A DNA stretch of 64,000 bases from Trifolium pratense (GCF_020283565.1 NC_060065.1:52502409-52566408); one strand, 5' to 3'. Numbered from the stretch's first letter, positions 15,201-25,510 are shown. The notes: generated by a model not told the origin, from the sequence alone. Made by a program: numbers and translations.

Positions 15201-17146
15201 AATTAGTAGATAATTCATCAGGATTTAAATTACTATCGTTTATGGATGCGTACTCGGGTTATAATCAAATAAAAATGGCTGAAATCGATAAAAAGAAAAC
15301 AGCGTTTATGACCGAATCCGGTAATTATTATTACAACGTAATGCCTTTCGGGCTTAAAAACGCAGGCGCCACATACCAAAGGATGATGAACAAAGTCTTC
15401 AATAATGAAATCGGTGACATGCTCGAAGTCTACATGGATGATATGATCGTCAAATCCGAAAAAGAAGTCGATCATACAGCCCATCTAAAAAGAGTATTCG
15501 ACCAAGCGAGAAAGTATAACATGAGATTCAATCCTGAAAAATGCACGTTCGGCGTAAAAGCTGGGAAATTCCTCGGGTTTTACTTAACTGAAAGAGGAAT
15601 CGAAGCTAACCCCGATAAATGCAGAGCATTCTTTGAATTCCCTACGCCGGACTCAAAGAAATCTATCCAATCATTAAACGGGATGCTCACCGCCTTATCT
15701 CGTTTTGTCGCAAAATCCGCTCAACACGCGCTACCTTTATTCAAATTACTTCGAAAAGAATCCGCATTCGAATGGACAAAGGAATGCGAGGATGCGCTAC
15801 AACATTTAAAACGAGCACTATCCGAACCTCCAGTCCTAACACGACCCAACGGAGGGGAAACATTATATCTTTATCTCGCCGTAGCATCGGAGGCCATCAG
15901 CGCCGTTCTCATAAGAGAAACCGAGCAAGGGCAAAAACCCGTCTATTTCGTGAGTAAGGCTCTGCAAGGACCAGAACTCCAGTATTTACAGATAGAAAAA
16001 ACGGCCTTAGCAGTAGTCATGGCCGCAAGGAAGCTAAGACACTATTTCTTAGCACACTCCATCGTGGTTCGAACTGATCAACCAATTAAGCAACTCCTTG
16101 CGAGGCCAGATATGACAGGACGAATGCTAAAATGGTCGCTCGAGTTGTCCGAATTCGAAATCTTTTTCGAAAGCAGAAAGGCTTTAAAAGCCCAAGTGCT
16201 AGCAGACTTCATAGCCGAGATGACCACATCATCCACCCCGGATAGAAACAAATGGACCATCTTCGTAGATGGATCCTCGAATCCACAAGGGAGTGGTGCA
16301 GGTATCATACTCGAAAGCGGTGAAGGAGCGCTCATAGAAGTTTCACTCGAGCTCGCCTTTCCAACCACAAACAACCAAGCCGAGTACGAAGCTTTCTTGG
16401 CAGGATTAAGGTTGGCTCAGGATATGGAAGCCGAGGAAATTAAGATATGCACGGATTCACAGCTCGTCGCATCACAGATAACCGGGGAATACCAAACGAA
16501 AGACGAGCGACTCACGGAATATTTAAGCTTAATCAAAGAAAAATTAACCAAATTCAGACAAACCGAAATCAAGCACGTTCCTCGCGAACACAATGCAAGA
16601 GCAGATATCTTATCAAAGCTCGCAAGCACTAAGAAAAAGAAAGGCGGAAATCAATCGCTTATTCAGGAAACGCTATCCAAACCAAGCATAGTGAAACCCA
16701 CCGAGGTATTCCTGATATGCGAGATCGACGCCAACAGCTGGATGACACCCGTGTTCGAATTTCTGAACACTGGAAACCTCCCACTTGACAAGAAGGAGGC
16801 GGCTAAGGTAAAAAGGAGAGCCTGCGCATATGTAATCCTAAATGGAAAAATGTACCGCCGAGGATTTTTCATCCCTCTGCTAAGATGTGTCGAGGAAAGC
16901 GAAGTAGCCTTGATCCTCGGCGAGATCCACGAAGGAATAAACGGTCAGCACATCGGTGGACGCTCCTTGGCCAGAAAGGCCTTGCGAGCAGGATTCTATT
17001 GGCCTACCATGCAAGCAGACGCAAAAGAGCATGTCAAAAAATGTGACAAATGCCAACGAGCTAAGAACGCTATCGTCCCCGTGGCCGTTTTCTTGGTGGG
17101 GGATGGACCTCTTAGGACCGTTTCCAACGGCAGCAGGACAAAATAA
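12272..17146 (+). CDS. gag-pol polyprotein, truncated by a frameshift in integrase (1624 aa)
   Basis: Domains by approximate residue: low-complexity Arg/Ser/Pro head (1-200), Retrotrans_gag (about 208-370, MAWYKSL...F-ARFRAHF), a knuckle-like CRYHKSHGHVTEDC near 464, aspartic protease with VDQGSSCDVM near 651, reverse transcriptase from about 940 with YMDDM near 1053, RT-linked RNase H (about 1196-1306), a second RNase H starting IFVDGSS near 1329 with TDSQL, and the N-terminal integrase zinc region ending KKCDKCQR near 1593. After that residue the frame runs into unrelated sequence and stops at 17146, while the integrase core continues in another frame. DQGSS in place of DSG/DTG is common in this lineage. 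Base composition changes noticeably inside RT. Confidence 0.95.
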   Translation: MAGVNNHQIPEHVAENHGSPMDYAAYHPGDGQFASVTEDGQGEQNAHYEPYNPEEPQIPVATPPQATPAAAIPPGVPMQEMMAALVNAINRQSDLLLQQNQRFEQQNQRLEQQSRRIDAIAESRITAQARPARRSPTPVRSRTYSRSRSPPRHRSERRNETISRNSTPPRRHSPRRDNPPRRQRNRSPEERDNHQGPLSRRIRELPLPVGLEKPPAMDTYDGSTDPDEHIENLEALLEYRNVRGSIKCKLFPTTLRKGAMAWYKSLAPGSIDSWSDLCARFRAHFTSSRRHPKTEATLEAIIQGENEPLRAYLERFNKAAVEVKVDESMKLYLLDRGLHPDSDFAKAVGIEEPKTLDAFFEKAKKYITYEEKQRAKDIRRPKSQEKTRNHEKDEAGTSRRGNEKQREERIKDSKPPRGKFTTYTPLNASRDRIFAEVSAADFKKAGIHFPRQQPMKANTDRTKFCRYHKSHGHVTEDCVHLKDAIEILIQKGYARRYVQNDEQAQQQQQQRREPQEVAMAIDVPEQENRGIVPQALAISAPEIPLPSPGSDEGALLRHFNAHLNGSWENFPKALVITGGGLNKITLGSVKRKFEELENVCSVTPITVTKPEGDSDPLAFYKSEVPGGSPNYQIPLLVRARMANFDVHRILVDQGSSCDVMYSGLFKTLQLSEKNLVPYVGPDLQGFNGSTTKPWGYVDLIVTFGEEKAMKSVRTQFMVVDCPSLYNCIIGRTTLAELFAVSSTVHLKLKYYTPDGQVATINGDIAAARRCFEAAAKNLSTVATPKKTEKKNPGVNTVGGSVDIDARLTKKEHQEEKQKDLADAEKKIYRPIPDGDFELVPLGEDPLKGIKIGTGLPDLVKKQLIACLKDNAELFAWSAAEMPGIDPEVACHQLTLDPRASAVVQRRRKQSPEKAEAAEKAVKDLLEANFISEARYTTWLSNVVLVKKSNGKWRMCVDYTDLNRACPKDAYPLPNIDKLVDNSSGFKLLSFMDAYSGYNQIKMAEIDKKKTAFMTESGNYYYNVMPFGLKNAGATYQRMMNKVFNNEIGDMLEVYMDDMIVKSEKEVDHTAHLKRVFDQARKYNMRFNPEKCTFGVKAGKFLGFYLTERGIEANPDKCRAFFEFPTPDSKKSIQSLNGMLTALSRFVAKSAQHALPLFKLLRKESAFEWTKECEDALQHLKRALSEPPVLTRPNGGETLYLYLAVASEAISAVLIRETEQGQKPVYFVSKALQGPELQYLQIEKTALAVVMAARKLRHYFLAHSIVVRTDQPIKQLLARPDMTGRMLKWSLELSEFEIFFESRKALKAQVLADFIAEMTTSSTPDRNKWTIFVDGSSNPQGSGAGIILESGEGALIEVSLELAFPTTNNQAEYEAFLAGLRLAQDMEAEEIKICTDSQLVASQITGEYQTKDERLTEYLSLIKEKLTKFRQTEIKHVPREHNARADILSKLASTKKKKGGNQSLIQETLSKPSIVKPTEVFLICEIDANSWMTPVFEFLNTGNLPLDKKEAAKVKRRACAYVILNGKMYRRGFFIPLLRCVEESEVALILGEIHEGINGQHIGGRSLARKALRAGFYWPTMQADAKEHVKKCDKCQRAKNAIVPVAVFLVGDGPLRTVSNGSRTK

Positions 17147-17936
17147 ATACCTAATAGTAGCTGTCGACTACTTCACGAAATGGATCGAAGCCGAACCTCT
17201 CGCCCACATCACAACATTCAACGTGTTGCGATTCTTCAAACGCAATATACTTGCGAGGTTTGGGATCCCTCAAGTTGTCGTCACAGATAACGGGACTCAA
17301 TTCACGGACAAGAAAGTGCGAGAATTCATGGCAAAAATAGGTACAACCCAACACTTCACCTCTGTCGAACACCCTCAAACGAACGGCCAAGCCGAAGCTG
17401 CAAACAGGGTTATACTGCGAGGACTCAAAAGAAGGTTGGATGAAGCAAAAGGAAAATGGACAGAAGAACTGCACAGCGTACTCTGGTCCTACCGAACCAC
17501 TCCACATTCTACAACGGGAGAAACGCCTTTCCGACTGACGTACGGAACAGAGGCCGTAATTCCAGTAGAAACCGGAGCATCATCTTTCCGAACGGAAGTA
17601 CCCCTCGAAGGGGAAGACAACCACGAAATGCTCAGAGAAGAGCTCGACCTCTTGGAAGAGCTCCGAGACGGCGCAGCCCTCCGAGAAGCTACTTTGAAAC
17701 AAAAAATAGCAAAACGGCATGACAAAAAGGTCATCAAACGAGAATTTGACGTTGGGACACTAGTACTCCGACGCAACCAAAAAGATTCTCGCGAAGGTAA
17801 ACTCGCGGCAAATTGGGAGGGACCTTATCGTGTTCGAGCCAAAACCGAAAACGGTGCCTATTATTTGGAAGACCTTTACGGAAAAGAAATTCCTCGACCT
17901 TGGAATGCCGAAAAGCTCAAACAATACTACAGTTGA
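17067..17936 (+). pseudogene. Integrase core and C-terminus, out of frame with gag-pol
   Basis: This frame holds the rest of integrase: the SPWPFSWWGMD block, first catalytic Asp in VAVDYFTKW, second in VTDNGTQF, the Glu region HPQTNGQAEAANR, and a C-terminal part ending WNAEKLKQYYS. It sits in a different frame from the upstream ORF. The usual linker of roughly ten or more residues between the zinc CxxC and the SPWPF block is almost absent, so a small deletion with net frameshift near 17050-17065 is inferred. All three DDE positions survive, so the break looks recent. Frames upstream of 17060 (from 16956) are not homologous. Confidence 0.85.
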
Positions 17937-18637
17937 GAGAAGTTCAAAACCATCCCTCAACGAAGGCTGTGTCTTCGCCCATGAGAAGCACGCCTATACA
18001 ACGGAGGAGTGCTTAGGTACGGGCATGAATCTTAAAATCTAAAACAAAGTCGAGACGTTTTTGAGCTCGATGATGTTGGCGAGGAAAGCTCTAGACCACG
18101 GAGCACCATCGTCATAGTACACGCCCGGTAGAACCCCAGCTCGCGATGGGATGTTCACACCCCGAGGAGGAAAGCTTAACAACAGCCCCTCTCCTCGTTA
18201 TTAGTTTGGATTAACATCTCCAAACACTTAGAATGGTTCCCCGCACCTTCTAAGCCCGGCATCTAATGGTACCAGCTACCACAATGATGACCACGATCCA
18301 AACACACACTAGCGCGAAGAAACGAATAGTTCGGCGTATGGAATGTTTGGAAAATTACCAAGTTAAAAACCTCAAAATTGGTCGAGCGCAAACAAAAAGA
18401 CAATCAAAGCATAAGCTTAAAAGCGTTGAGCGTACAAACGATCGATTCGACATTCAGAGGAAATTAAAAGCATCGCCACACAAACCCTAAATCTAGACGA
18501 GACAAAGGTAAAAGAGCAGGTGGATAAATAAAAGTACTGAAATATAAAGACCACGAGGGGCCATAGTTGTCAAATACATCAAAAGGGCGAAGGAAGCGCC
18601 CAAAAGAAAGCAAATTAATTACAAGAGAAAAATAAGA
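17937..18637 (+). other. Retrotransposon 3' region between pol and the antisense gene
   Basis: There is no supported coding sequence. It has moderate GC content and short overlapping frames without domains. It is probably untranslated sense RNA and the 3' UTR or terminator side of the antisense transcription unit, which ends at 18638. Confidence 0.5.
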
Positions 18638-20692
18638 TTACATCTCATCCTCGGGAGGGGTGACGATAGCTCCGTCGAGCACCACCTTATCCTCATCTAT
18701 ACCCTCAACAATCAAATCCTTATCGGCATTCACAACCTTCAACTGCTCCACGGCATTGGCAAACTGGGAACTCGCAGCATCAATCATACTGTCGTTCAGA
18801 TCCATAATCGTCTGAACAAGACGGGCTCGCGAAAAATCAGCATAAACACCAGCCGGATCTATGACCTTCTCCTCCTCATCAACGACTTCGGGAACTACCT
18901 GCTTAGCGCGCTCGTCCACCTTCAGCTTCAACTCCTGAATCTGACCCTCCAGCTCTTCTATCTTCGCCAAAGACGCATCCCTTTCTCTGGTAACCTCTTC
19001 CAGCTTTGCCTGTACAGTCTTTAGGGACTCCTGCACTTCCAGCTGAAGAGCATACTGCTTTTTATACTCCGAGAAAGCGGCTTGACTCGAGCTCAGTTGA
19101 CAGGAGACCTCCTTCAGCTTTGTGAGAGCGGCATCCCTCTCCTGAAGGTAATGGCATTCCCGACCATTCAGGAAAGTCACCATCTCCAAAAGCTTGAACA
19201 TCGCCACTGAATGCTTGGCGATCTCAGCTCTAATGGCAGTTGGTCCCAGGGAAGAAAGAATGCCAGAATCAGGCTCTGATATGGAGATTTCCGTCTGGTC
19301 ATCAAAGATCGGGTCATGAGCATAAACAGGAGGGAAAACAAAGTGGGCTGCAGGCTTGCCGGACTCGAGCTTGTGAAGACCTGACGTCGAGTTCATGAGA
19401 TCATCGACATCATCCACCCTACGACGCTGGCGAGAAGAATTCGTGTCTTCGGTATCCCCTTCACGGACACGTCTCTCCGCTGAGGTTCCGATGATTTCGA
19501 GGGAAGGACTGGGATTTTGCTGAATTGAAGAGTTGGCAGGCATTGAATGCGAACCACCAGCAGCTTCCATAATCTTTTTCTTGGCAGTTTTAGCCTGACG
19601 AAGTCTTGCCTGAGCACTCGACATTTCAACTGCACAAACGAAGGAAAAAGAAAATCAGTAAAGTAAACCAGATGGAAAACTAAAAGCAAAACAAAATAAC
19701 AAGGCACAAAGTACGAGCATACGGAAAAAAGCGGCCACATCCTCTTCGGTTTTACAGGCCAATAGCCTCTTGGTATCAATTAGCTTCGGAACCTTTTGCG
19801 GGCGACCCGCCTCATCTCGGATCAGGTTACCGTTACTATCCTCTAAGGAAACCTGGGGAAAAGACCCGACATAGTCTTCCAGTCTCTTGTAATCTGCCGC
19901 TTCCTCAGGGCTCAGGTCGGATTTCGTAATGGTTAAATCCCGAGGAAGAAGATCATAATGACTCCTATTCCAATAAAAGGGAAAACTCCCATAGTCCGCC
20001 TCCACCGCTACACCGCTCGGGTCCCTGACCACCTCCCCGCGCGCATCTTTCTTGGGCCCTCGGTAACAAACGTGCTTCCATCCCTCCGAGGTGATGGGAC
20101 GGACAGCGTAATACCTCTCCTTAAAACCCCGGATCGAATCTTCATATATGCGGAAAAAACTTTTCCTCTGTCTAAAGGATACCCAGCCAAACTTACTACC
20201 CTCCAAGACTTGACCACTTTTAGACGCCTTCCCTTTGGCCCTTTCGCCCTTGGGACACGAGCGTTGGAGAAAAAAGGCATGGAAGAACAACTTCAGGGTA
20301 GGAACAATATTCAGGAACTTGCACGTCACCTGAAACGCTCGAAGAAAGGCCATGGAATTTGGGTGCAGCTGCGACGGCGTTACCCTCAAATATCGGAACA
20401 CAGCGACCTCTAAGTCTGTAAAGGGCAGGCGATACCCCATGTGCTCGAAAATAATCTGGTACACCGGGATCGTTCCCCAACCCCAGTTAGAACATATTCT
20501 CCGGCCGAGGGGAGGAACCCGAATCTCCCAATGAGAAACGCTAGGATCCTCCACTTCGTAAAACATCTCCTTATGCCCACCAGTGCACCCGGAGAAGATA
20601 GAGGGCGTCTCTCGAACCTCATTCGCTACCCACGAAATATCTACAGACAAACGCGGTAAGCCCTCTTCTGGTCTAGGTTGGTCGCCCTCCAT
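18638..20692 (-). CDS. Antisense spliced gene in the retrotransposon, Transposase_28-like ('putative gypsy type transposon'), 653 aa
   Basis: Coding exons on the minus strand: 20692-19723 and 19629-18638, with a 93-bp GT-AG intron that keeps frame; the combined coding length is 1962 nt, 653 residues plus stop. The first exon contains a region like PF04195: PVYQIIFEHMGYRLPFT followed by LRVTPSQLHPNSMAFLRAF. The second exon encodes a Gln/Glu/Lys-rich coiled coil (KLEEVTRERDASLAKIEEL). Upstream, a TATA-like ctatatatatg (minus, about 21257-21268) and a donor at 21079 with acceptor at 20700 imply a 5' UTR intron. Antisense ORFs downstream of pol are known in Tat elements such as Grande; their function is not established. 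No transposase catalytic motif is visible. Confidence 0.8.
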
Positions 20693-20699
20693 CGGATAC

Positions 20700-21079
20700 C
20701 TGAAAGCAGAGGAAGGAAATGTGAATTCGACATTCGCAATATCAAATCCACCCTTCCACCGCCAAATCAAGTGAAAGGGCGTGGATAATAGCGAGCGCGT
20801 GGTCGTCCATTCGCCACAAACACGAAACAATAACAAAGGGGGAAATCCATTCGAAAACCCTAAAAACGAGCGCCGAAAAACCCAGACAAGGGTGCACTTA
20901 CAGCCTAAAGCTTCTAAAAGCACTACGCTAACAACCTAAGGCCAAGACTAAAACATCCAAGTCTAAAGCAGTTTAATCGCTAAAATTTTGCTTAAAAAGA
21001 CCTTGACAAGCCATTAAACATCTATCCTAACCAGGCAAACAGACCATTCAAACCAGAGAAAGTAAAAGGAAACACTTAC
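20700..21079 (-). other. Predicted 5' UTR intron of the antisense gene
   Basis: On the minus strand, donor gtaagtg follows 'ttgatcaa' and the acceptor 'tctgctttcag' lies eight bases before the ATG at 20692. A pyrimidine-rich leader (about 21080-21230) precedes it, downstream of the TATA-like site. Predicted from splice consensus only. Confidence 0.55.
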
Positions 21080-21251
21080 TTGATCAATGGAAAGGATGAA
21101 AAAGCTTCGGAGTGAAGACAATCAAAGAAACACGTCAAAGAAACAGCTTGAACTCACGAAGCTTGAAGTTTGGAAGGTGGAGAGGGTAGGAGAAGGAGAA
21201 GAAACTGAGCGAAGGATGCAAGTAAACTGTAAAGTTTCGAAAAAATCATCC

Positions 21252-21270
21252 TTCCTCATATATATAGACA
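21252..21270 (-). promoter_or_regulatory. TATA-like promoter of the antisense gene
   Basis: Minus-strand 'gtctatatatatgagga' is followed about 30 bp later by a CT-rich leader (cagtttcttctccttctcc) typical of plant 5' UTRs. It is oriented against gag-pol, so it is an internal promoter independent of the LTR. Confidence 0.55.
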
Positions 21271-21818
21271 AATGCGACCGCATACACCAGGTCACGCCTC
21301 CTCGAATCTGGACCGTTGCTTTAATCCAACGGGTGCGATAGGAAACAATCCAACGATCCAGAAGCGCCCTCCCAAAAAACCAAAAGGCGCGAAAATCCAA
21401 CGGCCCAGATAAAGCCTCGGAATTTGAAACATTTCAAATAGCCACTCAAGTGCTATTTGGGTAGCTCACACACGTGGCGCAAGGAAACGAAACGACTCGT
21501 CCCTTCAAATCACTTCCACCTGCACGCAAATCTCGCGAAAATCAACACGCGATGATCTCGGAGGATAACGTGCGACACGGCCATCCGAGATTTTCGGCGA
21601 AATCAAAGGGATCCCTTACGATACCTACGGTGTTGGTAAACGCTCGAAACCAAACGCATGCTCGCGATAAAATGAATGCTCGCGATAAAATGTGCAGATC
21701 AATAATTGTGAATTTCGAAAGAAAAAGACTAGAAACAATCAACTTTATTATTATTATTATAAAGGGCGGAAAGCCGAAATACAAATCAGGAAGCAAAGGG
21801 GAAAAGGGGAACGAGCAT

Positions 21819-22142
21819 CTACTGCTCGTTATCCGAATCAACTTCCACTACGACTACAGGCTTGGATTCCACCGTCTTCTGAGAACCTTCCTCGCCGCTA
21901 GAGGCTGAAACTTGAGGGTATGAGTCCTCAGGCTTATACACCTTCAGGAACTCAGCATAATCTTCATCGGTCTCATCCAAGTCAGAGGAATCGGAAGAAA
22001 GTACGATCATCTCAAACTTGGCCTTTGTGGGACGCCTCAAACGAACAGACCGGCGAGGGGGTTGAGGCCGGCTTGGCATGGTTCCCTTTCCTTTGTGAGA
22101 ACTCTTCTTATCAGCAACTTCTTTGGTATTCTGCCATTCCAT
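21819..22142 (-). CDS. Second antisense ORF of the retrotransposon, small charged protein (107 aa)
   Basis: Not a family I recognise. The charge is segregated: residues 1-45 are basic (SSHKGKG, RRSVRLRRPTKAK) and the C-terminal half is acidic and serine-rich (SSDSSDLDETDEDY, VVVVEVDSDNEQ), resembling nuclear or chromatin-associated low-complexity proteins. A minus-strand TATAAATA at 22190-22197 lies about 50 bp upstream of the ATG, so a short leader is plausible. It lies between the first antisense gene's promoter and the 3' LTR. It could instead be an exon of a larger antisense transcript: the acceptor-like gtgtttttag sits just before the ATG. Confidence 0.5.
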   Translation of the reverse strand: MEWQNTKEVADKKSSHKGKGTMPSRPQPPRRSVRLRRPTKAKFEMIVLSSDSSDLDETDEDYAEFLKVYKPEDSYPQVSASSGEEGSQKTVESKPVVVVEVDSDNEQ

Positions 22143-22493
22143 CTTGCTTGCCTAAAAACACAAGTAAGGGTTAGAAAAAGCAGCAAGGTATTTATAAGAA
22201 AAACTTGCCTCTTTTCAAGAAAGCCCAATACCTTTGTTAAAAGGCCCACAACAAATAAATGGGCGGCTGCAATTCCCAAAGATTGACTAGTCTAACGTGC
22301 ACAAGCTCCAGAGTTGACTGTTCTGGAAAATAGCATAGACTCACCTGAAAGCCTTGACTATCAACCAAGCAGATCATGGGAGTTATCGCTCAAATTTCCT
22401 CGAGAAATTGAGCAAACGCTCCTGAAGTGCCGTTTCCCTCATATAGCATCAGATGGCGACTCCAAAGTTATTATCCTCAATTAAGAGCATAAC

Positions 22494-22508
22494 AACTTGG
22501 GGGGCTCC
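22494..22508 (+). promoter_or_regulatory. Polypurine tract
   Basis: aacttggggggctcc lies immediately before the 3' LTR. The G-run is where plus-strand DNA priming is expected. It is short and ends in pyrimidines, so it is a weak match, but it is in the right place. Confidence 0.6.
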
Positions 22509-22942
22509 TGTTCTGGGCCGAGCTTAGAAGCTCGGTACACATTCCAACGAGCTTGTGTAGTCGAGTTGACCCTTACCCACCGGCCACACCATAAATGCTC
22601 GGGATACCAACGGTTACTTCTCTATGGCTTCTGTAACGTCTAAGACACCGGAATGATGAGCATTAACTGCACATCATGGCTCCTTAGCCGTTTTCCGGCA
22701 GCCACTTGATGGCCATTAATGCCATCAAGGGCCTTAGCCCAGCGCTGGGGGCTATATATATGCATCTCCACTTCATTTGCAAGGTACGCATTTTTATAGC
22801 TAAGAAAACCTTACACACATACTGACTTGAGCGTCGGAGTGCCTGCAGGTACACAACCCCCCTCCGCTCCAACAGGGGTCTCAAACGCTCTCATCCACCG
22901 TCAAACGCCGGCGAGGTCGCATCTTTCTGGTCTACACGATCA
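22509..22942 (+). repeat. 3' LTR (434 bp)
   Basis: Same length as the 5' LTR and identical except for one substitution. It ends CACGATCA and is followed by the target duplication aaaat. Confidence 0.97.
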
Positions 22943-25199
22943 AAAATGAAGTTTGAATAAAGTTGACACAAAATGAAATGTGTGGTTTATAAATCTTCTA
23001 ATTAGATTTGTAAAACATGTTAGTATAAGTTTTCATTTTAGATCATATAATAGTTTACTTGACGATTCACATGTGAGATAAAGGATGATCGATGCATGAT
23101 GATAAACAGTTCGTTTGGAAGAAAAAAGTGGGGTTAAGAAATAGATAAAATTCAATGATTTTGATCGTAAAAAAAAAATAAAAAAAATTCAATGATTTAG
23201 GTTTAGTTAATTAACTCTTAACATATCTCTATTCAACTTTTAAAATAGTATCTAATGTGACTATTCACTAGCTAACATTGAACTCGTTTATAGCCGATTC
23301 ATATGAGACTACTACATAAACTAGAATATTAACAACTTAAACTTCACGTATGAATATATATCTCGAATCTTAGATACTATATTTGCACCGTCGTCATCAC
23401 AACCAATAAAACATCAACATATAGACTTTCGATATTAGGATCCACTTTTGCTTCTTCATCAAACTTAACTAAAATTCTGATATCATTTATTGGGGAGTCA
23501 GGGAGTACCGATTGCAACAATAGATCAATTATTCAAGATTACCAAAAGATAGAAACATTATATGTTCATCCAAAATAAGATATTGGATATATAGAAGTCA
23601 CCTCCCTTTTATATATTTAATTAATGTTAATTTTATTCACATTTGAAACTAGCTATATCATTCACACTTTAATATTGACGCATTGATCATTAAAAATAGA
23701 GATTTGTCTTGTTTGTAAGAAAAATATATAAGAAAAAAAATTTAAACTTTTATATTGTTTTGAGAAAAATTTTAATATGGACCACTCCCGCAAGTGATCC
23801 ATCATGGATCAGTTTATAAAAAATATTAAAAATTTCAACGACGACATACATTGTTGTTTGAAAGTATAAGTTAATGATCATCCTCATTTTTACAACTAAA
23901 ATAGTGACTTAATTGAGATCAATGTGACTAACACAACAAAATAAAAATATAACCTTTATCGAACTGGCTTCAATCATGTCACAGTTTTAGCCGTAAAGAT
24001 CAGGGCAGTTGTGATTTTTTATCTTAAAAAATATTATTGACAGTAATTAAAATTTCTGATAATTTTAAACATTAATCTACGATACTGAACCACTTATGAT
24101 GATAATCCACTATAACCGTAGTCATTGTTTTGATCCAGAACACAAATTAATCTTTTAACAAATGTACATAAAAGGGTGTTTAGCTGTAGTCTGCTGAAAT
24201 TAATACTAGTATATGCCAGTGAAATAAATGCTTCACTAAAGAGAGAGCTCCTTCCTTATAGAAAAACATTGCTTTGATTCCATTGTTTTTAATTGCATTC
24301 TTAGTAAGAGACGGTGAATGAGAATGATCATGTTTGTTTCAGATTTTTCTAAAAAAAATCTATTTTTTTAAAAAATAATCTTTTTTTTTTGTGTGTTTGT
24401 GTCAGTTTTTTTCAAAAATTATTTTAGTAAAAAAATTATTTTTTCATTAAAATGAGAATTTATTTTCAATAACTTTTATCAAAATTTATTTTTTTATTAT
24501 TCATTATCCCTCACCATCTTAAAAAAATAGATTTTAATGATTATAAACAAACAGCAAATAGCTTTAGATTTTCTTCAAAATCTCTAAAAAAAATGATTTT
24601 CTTGAAAATGATTTTTTTCAATTTTTTTTTTTTTTAAAATCTCAAACAAACAGGCCCAATTTGAATTTATAAAGTAAAAAAAGTTTATATTTTATAAATT
24701 AATTTTGTAGAGTTGAGTTAGATTTAATTTTTAATTTTAAATATGATACATTAGGATTTATGAATTGCAAGAAAAAAAAACCCATAGCTACAAGGCTTTT
24801 GAGGGTCGACAAGTGGCATATTAACAAACACATTCACATGATCAATCACTCTCTATTTTGGAATAAAGAAAACGTATTAGATTCTTATCCACCTTCTAAT
24901 CTTAATTGCTTTAGTTTTATTGATTCCTGCCTCTATATTTTGTCATTGGCTGAAATATCATGATATTAATTAATAATATATATTTTAAAGAATTTATATG
25001 TTGACAAAAAAAGAGTTTATATATTTATTATAATATAATCTTGAATTTGATCAGGTATATCCATATGTTTGTTTGTACCTTGCTGCCGTTCATGCTTTCT
25101 TTTGTTTATTTATATATACTAAACGTGCAGGTAAGATTATATATCTGATCAACTTATTTATTTAAATTTAATTAATTAATTAAAGCAAAAGAGTTTCAC

Positions 25200-25510
25200 T
25201 AAAAAAAACAACAAAGAATTATCGAAAGTCTTCCTGACAAAGGTGGTCAGACGACGTGTCTCGTTGAGTGCAGCGGTAACGACACTGCAAATATTTGGAT
25301 GAAAAAAGCTTCCGCTTGAGAGGGAAGCATAATGAATTGAATGATTGAATGACTCACACTTTAGAGGGTGAGGTGAGTTAAGTCTCACATTGCTTAGAAA
25401 AGTGAAAGTTAAACATTTTATAAGTGAGATGACTCATAAACCTAACGTCTTAAGGTTTTGTGTTATGATGTGGTGTACAATTCACTTGTGTTGGTATTCT
25501 TAGTCCAATA
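25200..25510 (+). repeat. Dispersed LTR-like repeat fragment, second copy
   Basis: It contains 'aagtctcacattgcttagaa' and 'gactcataaacctaacgtct', both nearly the same as in the copy at 10740-10850, but with different flanks. It is probably another piece of the same retroelement family. A shorter relative is at about 35930-36010. Confidence 0.4.

Larger units (their letters stand above)
11752..22942 (+). mobile_element. Full-length Ty3/gypsy LTR retrotransposon, Tat lineage, recent insertion
   Basis: An 11.2-kb element bounded by two 434-bp LTRs (TG...CA) and a 5-bp target duplication aaaat (11747-11751 and 22943-22947). Order: LTR, primer-binding site, gag-protease-RT-RNase H-second RNase H-integrase, about 4.6 kb of 3' sequence with two antisense ORFs, polypurine tract, LTR. 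RT before integrase defines Ty3/gypsy. Two RNase H domains plus antisense extra ORFs downstream of pol are known features of the plant Tat group (Grande, Retand and relatives). The LTRs differ at one site only. Integrase is interrupted, so this copy is probably non-autonomous. Confidence 0.95.

Noticed and set aside
12890..15484. Several 60-145 codon minus-strand frames inside gag-pol
   Set aside because: They are shadows of a GC-rich coding strand, with no domains and no promoter or splice context.
17040..17146. Programmed ribosomal frameshift between gag-pol and integrase
   Set aside because: Known frameshifts in these elements are near gag/pol, not inside integrase. There is no slippery heptamer, and the linker residues are missing, which points to a deletion.
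19655..20923. Antisense exon extended upstream of the ATG at 20692
   Set aside because: The open frame continues beyond 20692, but a consensus acceptor (ttctgctttcag-like) sits just before that ATG and the upstream sequence looks intronic.
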